A DNA stretch of 64,000 nucleotides from contig SWDT01000001.1 in assembly GCA_009193035.1 (NCBI GenBank), positions 868,001 through 932,000 on the forward strand. Direction: 5' to 3'. The notes under the pieces are model-generated. The model searched no databases. It saw only the letters and a program-made list of their open reading frames with translations, and was not told the DNA's origin. Positions 25,142 to 37,372 of this stretch are shown piece after piece; the stretch's first letter is position 1, and the number at the start of each line of letters is the position of its first letter. This DNA is from Halicephalobus mephisto (lineage: Eukaryota > Nematoda > Chromadorea > Rhabditida > Panagrolaimidae). Position numbers and translations under genes: made by a program.

Positions 25142-27919
25142 ATGTCTGTACCAATGGATTACCGGATATTATATGACGAAGCTCGAAGAACTCTTTTTGA
25201 AGCTGTCCAGAAGCTACCTGAACTAACCGATTCTTCTGCCGCTGGTCTTCATGAACAGCTCAAATTATTCTTTTTCGACATCATCAACAGTTTGATGTTT
25301 CGGCAAAGCTTCTTCCTTGGGATTATCTATATCGATTTGATGAAAGCTGAGCCGTATGGTCTGTCTCAAGAACAGGCGATGATCGTCATTTCGGAATATG
25401 TCTATGTCGCGGATTTATTTCTTCAGGAACACCCGAAAATCGTCCTTACCAAAGTAGTTGAGTCCGATCTCGACGAGGAACTCGTGGTATGTCATTACGT
25501 GTTCAGAAATTGAAAAATTTATATATGGATAATTTCAGAAAGACGCTTCGAAAATTCTATGTTCGTTGAAACCGGAGATTCCTAAACATAAATTGATTTC
25601 GAAGGTCTTAGATTTTGTGGACAATACATCTAAATACACTCAATTCGTGTATTTTGTTCTGGAGGATAATCTTCGAAGCAATCCACTCCTAGTGCTGCAG
25701 TGGATTTCTGTTTTCGAATTCAAGGATCTTCTGGAAGACAACTACATGTCCCTTGCTATTTCCTGCATGTTGGAGAAAGTGGATATTGTCACTCATCTGT
25801 TGACCACTGAGAAGGCACAGGATGTCATTATTCCATCTCTCGACGACTTCGCCCTCGAACCTCGACCTACGACGTTGGATGGCGTTCCGGTTGATCTTTT
25901 GGATCGTTTCCTCGGTCAATTTGACTGTGAAAGTGTTGCTAATACATGCATTAAGATTGTCAATAGATTCAAATTCAATCCTGAGCAATGGGTTCCTAAA
26001 TCAGCTGCCTTTAATATTCTGAATAAGTACCGGAAACGATCATCCAATAACTCGAATGATAGTGACGACTGTGCTGCTTTTATCGTATGTTTTCCTCTTA
26101 AGTTTTGACTTTTATTTGAAGTTTCAGTACGCCCTCTACTCGTCGTCTTCTTACAAACGAGTATTCGGCTTTGTTTTCGATATTTTGAGGAAAAAACACC
26201 GATTTTTGGCCGATGCTGTTCTGTTTGAACTTGACATGGCTGAAGATATGAATTTTCAACCACTAGAATTACTTTCTGATCAAGAACGAATGGAGATTAA
26301 ACGATGGCGGAAAGTAGTGAATCGTGAACTCCAGAATTCCGAAATTTCAGTTGGGAAATCGACTGATTTGAAAGTGACAATGGTCAAGAACATCCGGGAT
26401 TTCATCAAGTGCATGACCTGGTTGAAGTCCACTAATGTCATTGGAATGGACATTCGAACTGGCTTCGATGGAGATGACACCGGAAATCCAGAAAAGTTCA
26501 AAGTTGTTTTGCTTTTTTTAGCAGGGCCATTTAACGACGTTTTCGTTTTTGATCTTGACAGTCTCCAAAACTTGTCTCCTTTCTTCTGGTCTCCGTTTTT
26601 TTCAAAATTATTTGATGGACGTATTTGGAAGGTTGGTTTCAACATTATCAACAACATTAAATTATTGCAGAAATCCGTCCCTTATCTGGAGGATTTCCTT
26701 GAATCTCGAGAAGTCGACTTCATTGACTTGGTTAAATTCACGAAAATTGTCCTAAATGACGAAGAATTGACAGAAGCCACATTTGGAAACACTATTCCAG
26801 AGAGATTAACATTGAGAAATCTAAGCAAGATTATCTTCGGTTGGAAAATTCACGGAGACAGAATTCACCGGAGCTGGAGTGTCCATCCGATCAATGTCGT
26901 TCCTGTCGCGGAAGAAACTTTTTTCACAGCGAAACTCTTTGAAAAAATACAATCTATCATTTATAGGTAAAAATTTCTTATTTTTTATTTTTATCGATTT
27001 TTTAGAATTAAAAAAAACACAAAAGATGTGTTGAAGACAGTATGCCTGGGAAAAGTCTTCTTCGGCAAGCCCCCGATTGGTCCTTATTCCGAAATCGGAT
27101 TTAATGAAATAACAAAAGTCATCGAAAAAATAAACAAAACTTTCTCGGATGAAGAAAATCCAATTTCTAGTTACGCTTCTGACGTCATTCTTGTCTTCGG
27201 GAAGAGGTTAGTCAATGTGATTCCGATTCTTGTTCGTTGTGGATATCGTATTTTCGATTACCGTAAAATCAAGGATCGTGCTCTGGATACGCGGGAAATA
27301 ACGGCGATAAATTCAGCATATATTCAGAAAAATCTAGAAAATCCTAATTTGTTTTATCTAGATTGTGAATTTCCGGTAATTTTTCCTTTATTTCGAAATA
27401 ACTACCGTATTTTAGTTTATCTATGAAAAATTTGCCAAAGAACTAAAAAGTCAATGGATAGTTGTTCGTCCTCGAGATTCCCTAGGAACGATTATTGAGA
27501 AAATTATGACGAAAACTTTGACGAAAATAAATGAAATTATTTATATTCGGAAATGTCCCACATGTGCCGGTTCAGATATGTTCGAAGTTCCAAAAGACGC
27601 CTACAGTATTATCCACAATGCTCTGACTTTTGTCAACGCTGAAAACGAAGAAAATTCTGAATTCGATTTTGAGGTTAACTTCAGACTCGACAAAATGGCA
27701 CTAACTACTGTAAATCCCTTCGTCGAATTTACCGGAAATGGAGAACAATTAATTTTAAAGAATTACGAAGATCATTATGTCTTCATGGTCAATGGATTAG
27801 AAGCCAAAGTTAAATATCCTTCAGGAAAATGGATCATCTTCAAAACTACCCATAAGGAATTCAACGAAAATGAAGTTGAAATAGTATTTTTTTGTCCTAA
27901 TTGTACCTCATTTTGCTAA
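25142..27919 (+). CDS. MUT-7/EXD3-like protein with degenerate 3'-5' exonuclease domain
   Basis: In C. elegans MUT-7 belongs to the Mutator complex for small-RNA amplification and transposon silencing. Exons 25142-25486, 25539-26084, 26128-26966, 27006-27375 and 27416-27919 give 867 residues. Residues 1-380 are helical repeats. A DEDD exonuclease-like domain follows (about 400-610), aligning at VIGMDIRTGF (Exo I, normally DxE), KVGFNIINNIKLL (Exo II, normally D) and RIHRSWSVHP...VAEETFFTAKLFEK (Exo III, normally YxxxD). The acidic residue pairs are mostly lost, so catalysis is unlikely. The C-terminal part has CPTCAG and FFCPNC, like the zinc-binding C-terminal Mut7-C region. Nematodes carry several MUT-7 relatives, so orthology to mut-7 itself is not certain. 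Confidence 0.8.
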
Positions 27920-28231
27920 ATCACGGGTGTCGGACTAGTTCGAAGCTCTAGATTCTCGAACTCGAATAATTCAAAGTCCGTTCGGAATCTATTCAAATTT
28001 CGAATTTCTTGATTTTCGAACTCGAATAATTCAAAGTCCGTTCGGAATCTATTCAAATTTCGAACTTCTTGATTCTCGAACTGAACTAATTTGAACTCGA
28101 ATAATTCCAAATCGGTCCAAAGTTTAATTTGGAAGTTCGAAAATCGACAATTCTGGTCTGAAAGAACTCAAAAGTAGAAAAATAGTCTCAGAACGAAAAC
28201 GAGGAGCTGTGTAAAAGCAATTTTAAAATTA
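27920..28231. repeat. ~62 bp repeat rich in TTCGAA, two to three copies
   Basis: CGAACTCGAATAATTCAAAG followed by TCCGTTCGGAATCTATTCAA occurs at about 27958 and 28018, with a degraded third copy to 28110. Similar TTCGAAC/GAATTAATTCGAA text occurs near 56545-56600 and 60710-61020. Confidence 0.7.
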
Positions 28232-29398
28232 TTAGGTTGTCGGAAAAGTTTTCTGACACTTGTTTAAATGTTTTTAAAATTTTTTTCTGGAGGCTTCCAA
28301 GAAAGTTTAGCTTAGTGAATCTTCTAGAAGGCTCAACACGCTTTTTATCCAGGGGTCTAAGATAGCCCGCGCGCGACTGTGTAAGTAACTATGGCTCCAA
28401 TTGCTAAAGACCAACTTCGGGCGATCATTTATTTTTGGCGCAAAGGCACACCCATCAGATCCGTGGCCAACGACACCAGCATGGCATCCAAGGGAGAGCC
28501 AGTTTCGTACACCACTATCAGTGATTGGTGTCATCGCTTCGAGAATAGAGAAATTTCTTCCGAAGATTATTCCCGTTCTGGCCGATCACCAGCGATCAAT
28601 GCTGCCGAATTGTTCCTCCATCTCAAAGAGAAGCCCGATATCTTCACTCGTGATTTGGGCACACTGATGGGCTGTCACCATAGCACGATCCACGACTGAT
28701 CATCTGTCAAGAATTGCTTCTTCGACCCCATCACAGAGACTTTTTAGCCGATCTTGTTATTGGTGATAAAACATCGGTCAAGTACGACAACACCAGGTGC
28801 AAAACTGTTTGGCTTCCCTTCGGAGAATACTCATAACCAGTGCCAAAACCAAACCCCCATGGGCGAAAACTTTTGCTCTCGTGCTAGTGGGATTCCAAGG
28901 AATGATTAACAATTGAAGTTGGGTGACAACAAGACAGTCACGGCTTCACTATACAATGGACAGTTAATGAAACTGATTCAGGAGACGCGAGAAAGGCGGC
29001 AAAAGGACAAATGTGTTCTCGCTTCATAACAATGCGCCACTCATATAGCTTTGTTAACGCGCTACACTTTGGAAGAATTGAACTAGGAGACAGTTCCACG
29101 GTTGCCTTATTCTCGGGATCTTGCGCCGTCAGATTATCATTTGTTTCGGGCTTTGAAACGAAATCTGCGGGATTTGAAGCTTGTCAAAGTTGAGGACCTC
29201 AAAATCGCAGTGGCTAACTTTTTCAGCGCATAGAAACCAGAGTTCTAGAGTGACGGTATTGCTGCTCTGACTAGCTGCTAGCAACAGATAGTAGATTGCA
29301 ACTGTGCATATATTGAAGATTAATTGTTGTTAGTAACAAAGAACAAAACTTCTAAAAATTAGCCTTCATAGTGTCAGAAAACTTTTCCGACAACCTAA
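28232..29398 (+). mobile_element. mariner-family DNA transposon, non-autonomous (broken transposase)
   Basis: 1167 bp element with perfect 29 bp terminal inverted repeats beginning TTAGGTTGTCGGAAAAGTTT at 28232-28260 and inverted at 29370-29398, flanked on both sides by the TA target duplication (28230-28231 and 29399-29400). This is the classical mariner layout. Perfect ends with a decayed gene suggest fairly recent mobilisation by a transposase made elsewhere, or termini kept by chance. Confidence 0.97.
28391..29236 (+). pseudogene. mariner transposase, disrupted
   Basis: The first frame (28391-28699) keeps the N-terminal helix-turn-helix region, reading MAPIAKDQLRAIIYFWRKG and ending at STIHD with a premature stop. 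Downstream pieces are recognisable only across stops and frame changes, for example PYSRDLAPSDYHLFRALKRN at about 29105-29165, which holds the third catalytic Asp of the D,D34D site, and VEDLKIAVANFFSA before a stop at 29234-29236. The segment between about 28700 and 29000, where the first catalytic Asp should lie, is too damaged to read. Confidence 0.92.
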
Positions 29399-29400
29399 TA

Positions 29401-29751
29401 TTACGAAATCGGTAATTGTGGAATTTATTATTTTTAATATATTTTTTTGTTTTTATTGTCAATTTTGTGTTAAAACGTCAGTAGGTTCGTTATTACTGTA
29501 TTTTTACATTTGACGAGTTTTACAAGATCGACAGCCCCGGGTCATGTGGTTTGATTTATTAATAAATATAATCTTCAATCATCGACTGAATTGAGTACTC
29601 TCGTTGCAGTTGTCAAAGACTACAACGTTTAAAATCTGTTCTAATTATGGCAAAACTGATATGCACTGGTAGCGCATTTAATCTACTAAAGTGATTACTC
29701 CAAGCAGATAAGGTCGTCATCGAGAAAGAGCATTGAGAGGATTGAGCATCG
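29401..29751. other. intergenic DNA, no gene seen
   Basis: AT-rich sequence between the transposon and the 3' end of egal-1; likely includes its 3'UTR. Confidence 0.5.
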
Positions 29752-32049
29752 TTAGTTGTCAAAGTATACGTTGAGGCACTGGATTTCTCCCGTGGAGAAG
29801 GTTTGGGTGGCTGAATCGACCATCTTTGGTTTCGTCACAGACGGGGGAGGAGGGGACTGGTAGCCGTTGGACGGGGGCGGGGTCTGAGCGGGTTTCGGGG
29901 AGGATACTCCGTTGGATCGACGTTGAGGAGGTTTGTAGACGCCATTTTGCATCAAAGAAGAACCGTTTCCTTGGATCTGAGGAGGAGGTCGAGTGGGCGA
30001 AGGCATCAGAGCCTCGAAACAACGGTCCTCGAACATGGTATAAGCATGGACCGGCAATTGACTGTGGAGCAGACGATAAAGAGCACTGACGATGGTGTGG
30101 CATTCTTCAGAAGCCGCCAGAAGCAAGTCATCTGTGATAGGACGGACACTCCATTGGATGGTTTGGGAGAGTTTTCTGGGAGACAAATCACTCATCATGA
30201 TGGATTGAGGATAATAAACTCGTTGAAGATTCAAAAACGAAATAGCTCGGAGTTCGTTGAATGGTTTGCCGAATTTCTCGTGTTGAAGAACAGCATGAGC
30301 GATCTGGGTGTCGAAAACCTTCCGCATATTCGTCGAGTACTGATGAGCAAGTATATTCGCTACCCGTTTTATGTCGTGCATCACCTGAAATTATAATTTT
30401 AAACAAAATTATAAATTAAAACAAAATTATAAATTAAAAGTAGAAATTTAAAAATCTTTACCTTGAGGACAGATTCGGATTCGAGCAAGTCCTTCAATCC
30501 GCTTTCGAGGAGTATCGAAGCTGAATGCATCAGATCGAAGACGGCGATCCGAGTGTTGGAGGCAATGACGACGAGGGACAAGTACTCCTCTGTCTGACCC
30601 CCCAAGGCGACCATCTTGAAGTCCAATCCTATGAATTTGTCTGTTTGATTATCGAGATCCGCGACGACCATAGCAACGACTTCCTGGGCTTGTTTCAGAG
30701 CCTTGACAAAGTGGATTCTGTGGATATTCTGCATGTTCAACGAGAAAAGAATATTGTTGTTGTCGATGGAATTCGACACAGAATCAGCGGAATCCGTAGA
30801 TCGACCGCTTTCAGACCCGTCCTCCGGTCTGATTTTAACTAAAGACACTCGATTCGAGCGAATAAAGAAAATATTTCGGTTTAATTTCAGAAAAGCCAGC
30901 AGTTCTTTCGGGTTTGTGGCAACTTCTTGACGGACAGAGTGCGGGAAACGATCACAGAACTTTTTGTAAAACGCTTCCAAGGGTATTGGAGAGTCCTCGT
31001 TCTGAAAATAGTTAATGTTTAATGTGATTACGTATATTCATGTGCAAATGAATTTACTCGTATGGAAATATGTTTACTTGCATAATTACCCACATATAAA
31101 TGTGTTTATTTATATATAAATCTGTTTACTTAACTATGACGCAGGACGCGGACTGGCTCCTACCACGATAATCCCTGGAAATACGGTAGGAGTGCGTTTG
31201 CTGTTTCGTGAATTTCCCGCAATTAATATTTCGCTAGTGCTATTTGGATTGTTCTTTTTTGGGGTTTGATATATCGCTTTTGGAATGAGAAGTTCAATAA
31301 GTGAACCTCTTCAAGGATCTAGTTAGTGCTACTGTAATATATTTATTTAGTTGGTAGTTACCTGTTCCAGCACGGATTTTAAGTATTCGACGGCAGCTTG
31401 TTTGGCTTTGACTCCCATGAGAGGCTGACCGTCGTCGAGTTCCACGGCTTCCTCACTGGGTTCCGGCATGTTTTTCAGACGGACTCGATCACCTTCAACG
31501 ACAAAGTGATCGACTTGACTCTGAAGGAACTCAGTAAACTCCTTCAGATGTCTCCCAGAGATTACACGAACTTCTGGAGCTGCTTGTGAACGATGACCCA
31601 GAAGACTTTTTATCTGAATAGAGGGAATTAATTTAATTTAACATCACGTGACTTACGAGTAGTTCTGGGCCAAACTTCTGCAGCTTCTGTTCGAAAAACT
31701 CGACTGCCTCGCGCTCGTAGTCGCGATTTCGTCCTGTTGCTGGCATTTTCATCAGGTGATTTTTGCCGTCCATTTCGCCATATCCCTTCAATATAACTTG
31801 ATCTCCATCAACTGTGAACAAAGCTGGATGTGATTGGAGGAATTCCGTCAATCCTGGAATAATGCAATTCAACTTTAATTAATATGAAATAAACTAACCT
31901 TCTTGGGTTGTTCCGACAGCTTCGCGCATTTCGGGAGAGAATCCCCGTGCCCCAAACTGGCAACTCAGGTCATGGATTGTTCTTCGACCATTTTTTTGCA
32001 TCAAATGATCCATGAAGAACAACAATGCCATGTTCTTTGCGTCGTCCAT
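29752..32049 (-). CDS. egal-1: Egalitarian homologue, RNA-transport adaptor
   Basis: In Drosophila Egalitarian links localised mRNAs to BicD and dynein. Exons 32049-31899, 31853-31657, 31613-31362, 31001-30462 and 30384-29752 give 590 residues. The N-terminus (ARNM-like AKNMALLFFMDHLMQK, then TIHDLSCQFGARGFSPEMRE) and the repeated winged-helix-like units (FLQSHPALFTVDGDQV; FLQSQVDHFVVEGDRV; LAFLKLNRNIFFI) match Egalitarian closely. The 3'-5' exonuclease-like domain has IGLDFKMVALGG (Lys where the catalytic Glu of DxE should be), VMHDIKRVANIL and VFDTQIAH. The C-terminal 80 residues are Pro/Ser-rich. The ATG fits the family start. Intron 3 (360 bp) is much longer than the others because it contains a dispersed repeat. 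Confidence 0.92.
31141..31225 (+). repeat. dispersed ~80 bp repeat, copy 2 (inside egal-1 intron)
   Basis: Reads GCAGGACGCGGACTGGCTCC, TACCACGATAATCCCTGGAA and ATACGGTAGGAGTGCG. The central part starts CTCCTACC and ends GGTAGGAG, so it has a short palindrome. Confidence 0.8.
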
Positions 32050-34309
32050 TTCGGAAGATATGGGATTCTTAGCAGGTCGTTGGATTACAGGAAAAGAAGA
32101 TTTCGTTGGGGGATAGATAAAAAGGGGACGGACGGCGGTGATTCTACCCTCACCTGAAAATCGAAGGTAGTCAGAGAGTCTCGAAAACGAATAGATGACA
32201 AAAGGGAAATCGCGACATCAACGATGTACTTGAACGTGAGAGAGCTTTTCGCGAATTTCAAGAATCACGGCCTTGAGAGCAGTTTAACGATTTTTTGAAA
32301 AATCATAATTTCACAAGATTCAAATACTTCTAATTAACGATAGATCGAAAATAAATCCTAGTCATTAATCTTGTAACCTAGAATTACCCGTCGAAAGGAA
32401 GCTGACTGACTGGACTCGTTTCCCTCCTCGGCAAAGGTAATCCGTGAAAAAATTGTTATTCGTTAGGTCAATAAAGTCAGGACAATGTTTGCGGAAGCAA
32501 CTCATGGGTTTCTACCAAGTTACAATTACACAAAAAAAGTAATTTTTAACTCAGTACAAAATGCAAATCATTATTATTTTTGAATTTTCGTGGTAAATTT
32601 TAAATATTCATGAAAACATGACGATTGCGTCACATTTTGTGATTTTTAAGAAGTCAAAAGTTACGCTTTTTTGTGTACTTGGTTAAAAAATTGTTTTTTA
32701 CGACAAAGATTACAACTTAAAACTCTGTAACTCGGAAAGTATTTAGTTCAAATTCAATGGTTCCGAAAGACGGTCGGGGAATCTCATACGAAGTAAACAT
32801 AGGCCGTTACTGTAACTGCTGCTTTATTTGGTTCCACGTGAAGGATATATTCGGTCTGAAAGTAGCTTAGCTTTTCGCTACTTGATCGGTCGCTACTGAA
32901 TCAAGACAACAACAGATGACAATCATATTTCGGGTCATAAGCTATGCTGACAGGAAATGGAGGCGAAAAACCGATTTGCGCAGAAAAGGTCAGCTAGCTG
33001 TTGAAAGAGTCACATTAGCTCAACCCGTTTTCGAAATAATTCATCTAAGAAAAATAATTTCTATATAGTTAAAAAAATTATTTTTATATATTTAAAAAAA
33101 ATTATTTTTATATAGTTAAAAAAATTTTTATATATTTAAAAAAAATTATTTTTATGTAATTAGAAAAATAATTTTTATATATTTAAAAAAATTATTTTTA
33201 TATATTTAAAAAAAAATTATTTTTTTGTAATTAGAAAAATTATTTTTGTATAGTTGGAAAAAAATTATTTTTATGTAATTAGAAAAATTATTTTTGTATA
33301 GTTGGAAAAATGCAATTGTTATCAATAAAAATTAAACAATTATTTTTTTCTTTGGAATATGGAAATAATCGATGGAAAACGACAGACGATGACCATGGAG
33401 ACGGGCTAGTTCACAAAATAGAAATATTTTGACCTGGCGAGATTTTTTTAATTTTTAAATTGAAAATTTATGAAATAGAAATTTTTGATTTAAGAATATT
33501 TTTTGAATTTTTCAATTTCGCAATTGACAATTTATAAAATGAAGAATTTTCGAATTAAAGACATTTCAAAAAATTCACGAAATGGAGAATTTTTAATTTA
33601 GAAATATTTTTTTAAATTTTTGAATATCTCAATTGACAATTTAAGGAAAAATAAAAAAATTTAATTCAAGAATATTTTTGAAAATTTATAAAAATTTTAA
33701 TTGATAATTTATAAAATTTTAAAAAATTTAAGGATATTTTTGAAAATTTATAAAATTTTTTTAAAAAATTTAAGGATATTTTCGGAAATTTTTAAATATT
33801 TTAATTGAAAATTTATAAATTTAATTCAAGGATATTTTTGGAAATTTTTAAATATTTTAATTGACAATTTATAAAATTTAAAAAAATGATTCAAGGGTGT
33901 TTTTAAAAAACTCTTGAATTCCTCAGCTGACAATTTACGAAAAATAGGAAATTCCCAATTGTTCGATAATTGAGAAGAAATCAAGCAACTGAACGGAGAG
34001 GAATTAATCGCAAAATTGACTAATCGAATTATTAAAACTTGTCATTTGAAAACTAAACGATTTTTCAGTGAAACAAATATCTGCAAATACAGAATAATAA
34101 TGAATAAAATTATTTCAATTTTCGTTAACCGTTAAATCTGAAATTGGTTCTCGCGCTGGTCGGGGGTCTTTTGATGCCATTCCGGTAAATGCTCGGTTTT
34201 GCGACACAATTTTGTCGGAAGCAAGGCCATGAAAGAATTCTGATACAGATCGCCTCTTTCAAGGGAGGTCAGTGCTCCATATTATCAAACTTGACAGAAT
34301 TCGAGGTCG

Positions 34310-34830
34310 AAATTTTAAATTCTTTATTAAAACACAATTTATAAAATTCGAATTTTTTTTAAAACACAATTTATAAAATTTTGAATTTTCATGTTAAGAC
34401 ATGATTTATAAAATTTTAAATTCTTTGTTAAAACACAATTTATAAAATTTGAATTTTTTTTAAAACACAATTTATAAAATTCGAATTTTTTTAAAACACA
34501 ATTTATAAAATTTGAATTTTTTTTAAAACACAATTTATAAAATTTGAATTTTTTTAAAACACAATTTATAAAATTTGAATTTTCATGTTAAGACACAATT
34601 CTTAAAAACTTGAACTTTTTCGTTTTAGGATATAATTCCTAAAATTTAGAATTTTTTTTTAAAACACAATTTATAAAATTCGAATTTTTTTTAAAACACA
34701 ATTTATAAAATTTTGAATTTTTCACGTTGACACAATTTCTAAAAACTTGAACTTTTTCGTTTTAGGATATAATTTCTAAAATTTTGAATTTTCGTGTTAA
34801 GACACAATTTTTAAATTTTAGATTTTTCGT
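34310..34830. repeat. tandem repeat, ~30 bp unit, about 15 copies
   Basis: Units of AAAACACAATTTATAAAATT followed by (T)CGAATTTTTT, with some longer units reading CATGTTAAGACACAATT. The regularity creates a spurious minus-strand frame of repeated MCFKKNSNFIN. Confidence 0.88.
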
Positions 34831-35809
34831 TTTAAGACAAAATTTATGAGTTATGTTTTAATTCGAAAAATTCAAATGTCAAATTTTTATTATTTTAGGT
34901 GAAATTTTTAAAATAGAAAAATCCGTGTTGTCTGGACGCGAAAAGTTTAAATTCCGGCCTTGAACTCTGACCGTCAACTTTGATAATATAAAACGGAAAA
35001 TACACGGGAAAAATTAAAAAACAGGACCGCGTTTTGTAAAAGCAGATTTAGTGAGTTAGAAAAACAACTTCGCGATCACCGAAAATCATGTGGCTCAGTC
35101 CGAAAATATAAAAAATCGAGTAAACCATCGTCGATCGTGTCCAAATATCCACCGAAAAAACTACTTTTAAAAATCGATTAATTTTAAATAAATAAATAAA
35201 TTTCGATTTGGGTCGATTATCTGTAAAACGGGAGGCGATGGCTTTAGTAGATCGGATTTCCCAGGAAATGACTAGTCAAACAGGTGTTGTTCCAGCTTTA
35301 GAAAGGCCAGAAAACGGAAACTGGACAATCCAAGTGTGAAAAAATTACGGAAAATTATCCGAGTTTTAAATTGGGTCTTGTGGCGAATGTTTGAGGATTT
35401 TCCCAAAAATAAAAACGATAAAATTCAACTTTTACTAGTCCAAAAAACCAGTCATCGAGTGAGAACACAACTCCAGGGGTTTACCGCTCTAAGAACAAGA
35501 TTTTCGAGTACTACCGATTTCGTCATAAAAATTTCTCAAAAAAAACAAATTTGTCTCAGTTTGGACAAAAAATAAATTTTTCAGATATCATAAAAAATTT
35601 AAAGATGATCAAAGTCCAGTTTAAATTCACTTCCAGCTGTCGGGTGATTGAGTGTTACACAAGATAAAAGTGGTCAACGAAGAACGTCCGAAGGCGATAA
35701 TTATTTTAGTTAAAATTACATAAATTCCATCATTTATGAAAAAAATAAAACGAATAAATTTTTCTATAATAAAAAACGCTTTTCATGCACACAAAAAAGG
35801 ATAAACTAA

Positions 35810-36480
35810 AACGGTTCTAATGCATTAGATATGTTATATTTAATGTACCGGTACATTAAATACAGTACACTGGTATAAAATTAATATATCAGATACATTG
35901 AATATAATATATCTAATATGTTAGAACTTTTTTAAAATGTCAGATATCTTGGATATGATATATCTAATACATTAGAATCACTTTAATATATCAGATACAT
36001 TAAATATAATATATCTAATATATTAGAACTTTTTTAATATATCAAATATCTAGGATATGATATATCTAATACATTAGAATCACTTTAATATATCAGATAT
36101 CTTGGATATGATATATCCAACACATTAGGATCATTTTAATATATCAGATACATCAAATATAATATATCCAATATATTAGAACTTTTTTAATAATCAGATA
36201 TATTGAATATAATTCATCGACATCAACTTAATCCATCGATATATCGAATATGACATATCTGATACGTTAAAACCGCTTTAATGTATCCATACATTATCTG
36301 CAATGTACCGATATCAACCTTATATATCGACACATTGAATACGACATACCCGATACGTTAAAACCGTTTTAATACATCGATACATTAAGTACAATCCATC
36401 GATACATTGAATATGATGTATCCGATACATTAGAACCGTTTTAATGTATCGATACATTATATATCATGTACCTATTTTTT
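35810..36480. repeat. palindromic AT-rich satellite, ~80 bp unit
   Basis: Alternating segments such as ATATATCTAATACATTAGAA and TTTAATATATCAGATA repeat through the region; each unit is itself partly palindromic (GATATATC, TCTAATA...TATTAGA). Copies diverge towards the right end, where CGATACATT forms replace CAGATACATT. Confidence 0.8.
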
Positions 36481-36799
36481 GTGTGGTGAATTTTTACATT
36501 ATGTTCATAAACAAGACGGTTTCCTTCCAACTGTCTGTCGTCGCGCGAAAGAACGATCGGCCTTTTCCATTCGGTCTCGAGCGGCTCTCGTTGAGGAAAC
36601 CTTACGTGTATCGCGTAGGGACCATTGGACTAAAATTCGATAGAACAAAAAAGTATATGGCACTGTTGTGACGGAAGGAAGATGATCCTCCACGCGAGAC
36701 ATCGATGTGCGTGTACTGTTCTGTTCTCGTTGGACGGTCGAGGGAACTGTTTGCTTTTCATGGGTTGGAAGTCGACAGGTCAACCGATTTTTAGGTGTT

Positions 36800-37013
36800 T
36801 TCTGGATGTGGAATAATTGTTTCCCTCAGGGCATTTCCCTTCGATTTTCATTAATTTCAAGTTTCTTTTTAAAATAATCCTTTTTTTATTTAATTGATAT
36901 ATCAACTTAATTTAACTACCAAAGAAAAATAAAAAAAATATAAAAATTAAAAAAAAATAAATATTACGAAATATATAGAGAACAAATGCCCCTGGGGATC
37001 ATCTGTCGTACAG
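36800..37013. repeat. MITE-like element, copy 2
   Basis: Left end GTTTCCCTCAGGGCATTTCC and right end GAACAAATGCCCCTGGGG...CTGTCGTACAG are inverted versions of each other; the interior has TTTAATTGATATATCAA and ATATTACGAAATAT like the other members. Confidence 0.6.
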
Positions 37014-37372
37014 TATATTTTTTTAACTTTCTTTGAAATTACAATAATTCATTCAGCAAAAGAAGATAAAAATCAAAATAATCCGATTTTTACAATAGCG
37101 GTTAAATTTTAATCGATTTTAAAAATCTTTAATTATTTGAATTCATTATTGGAGGGAAATTTGGCGATTTGTCCACAAATCAAACAAACTCGCTCTCGAA
37201 AGGAAAGAATGGCCACTGCATCTTCGAAAACTTCGGTTGACCGCCGACTCAATAAAGCTGTTTGCTCTTTATGTGACGTGTCCTTTCTGTCGTGTCTCTT
37301 TTTTTACTTTATCATTGGCGATAAAAGTTTGATAAGTGGAATTGTTTAGTTGTTCTCAGGATCTGGGAGGAT

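Larger units (their letters stand above)
32050..37372. other. 5.3 kb gene-free, repeat-rich region
   Basis: No exon is supportable. 33055-33345: A/T tandem repeat (AAAAAATTATTTTTATATA units). 33420-33900: diverged repeats of AATTGACAATTTATAAAAT. 34310-34830 and 35810-36480: listed separately. Two stretches with more normal composition (32860-33020 and 36480-36790) have no convincing frame with splice sites. A MITE-like copy sits at about 36800-37013. Confidence 0.55.

Noticed and set aside
26630..26670. Possible intron (GTTGGTTTC...TTGCAG) inside mut-7-like exon 3
   Set aside because: The translated segment KVGFNIINNIKLLQ aligns with the Exo II region of the family, so it is treated as coding.
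34339..34533. Frame encoding repeated MCFKKNSNFIN
   Set aside because: Produced by the 30 bp tandem repeat, not by a gene.
36444..36783. Open frames on both strands in a less AT-rich stretch
   Set aside because: Neither has a plausible start with acceptor, nor family resemblance; left as unassigned.
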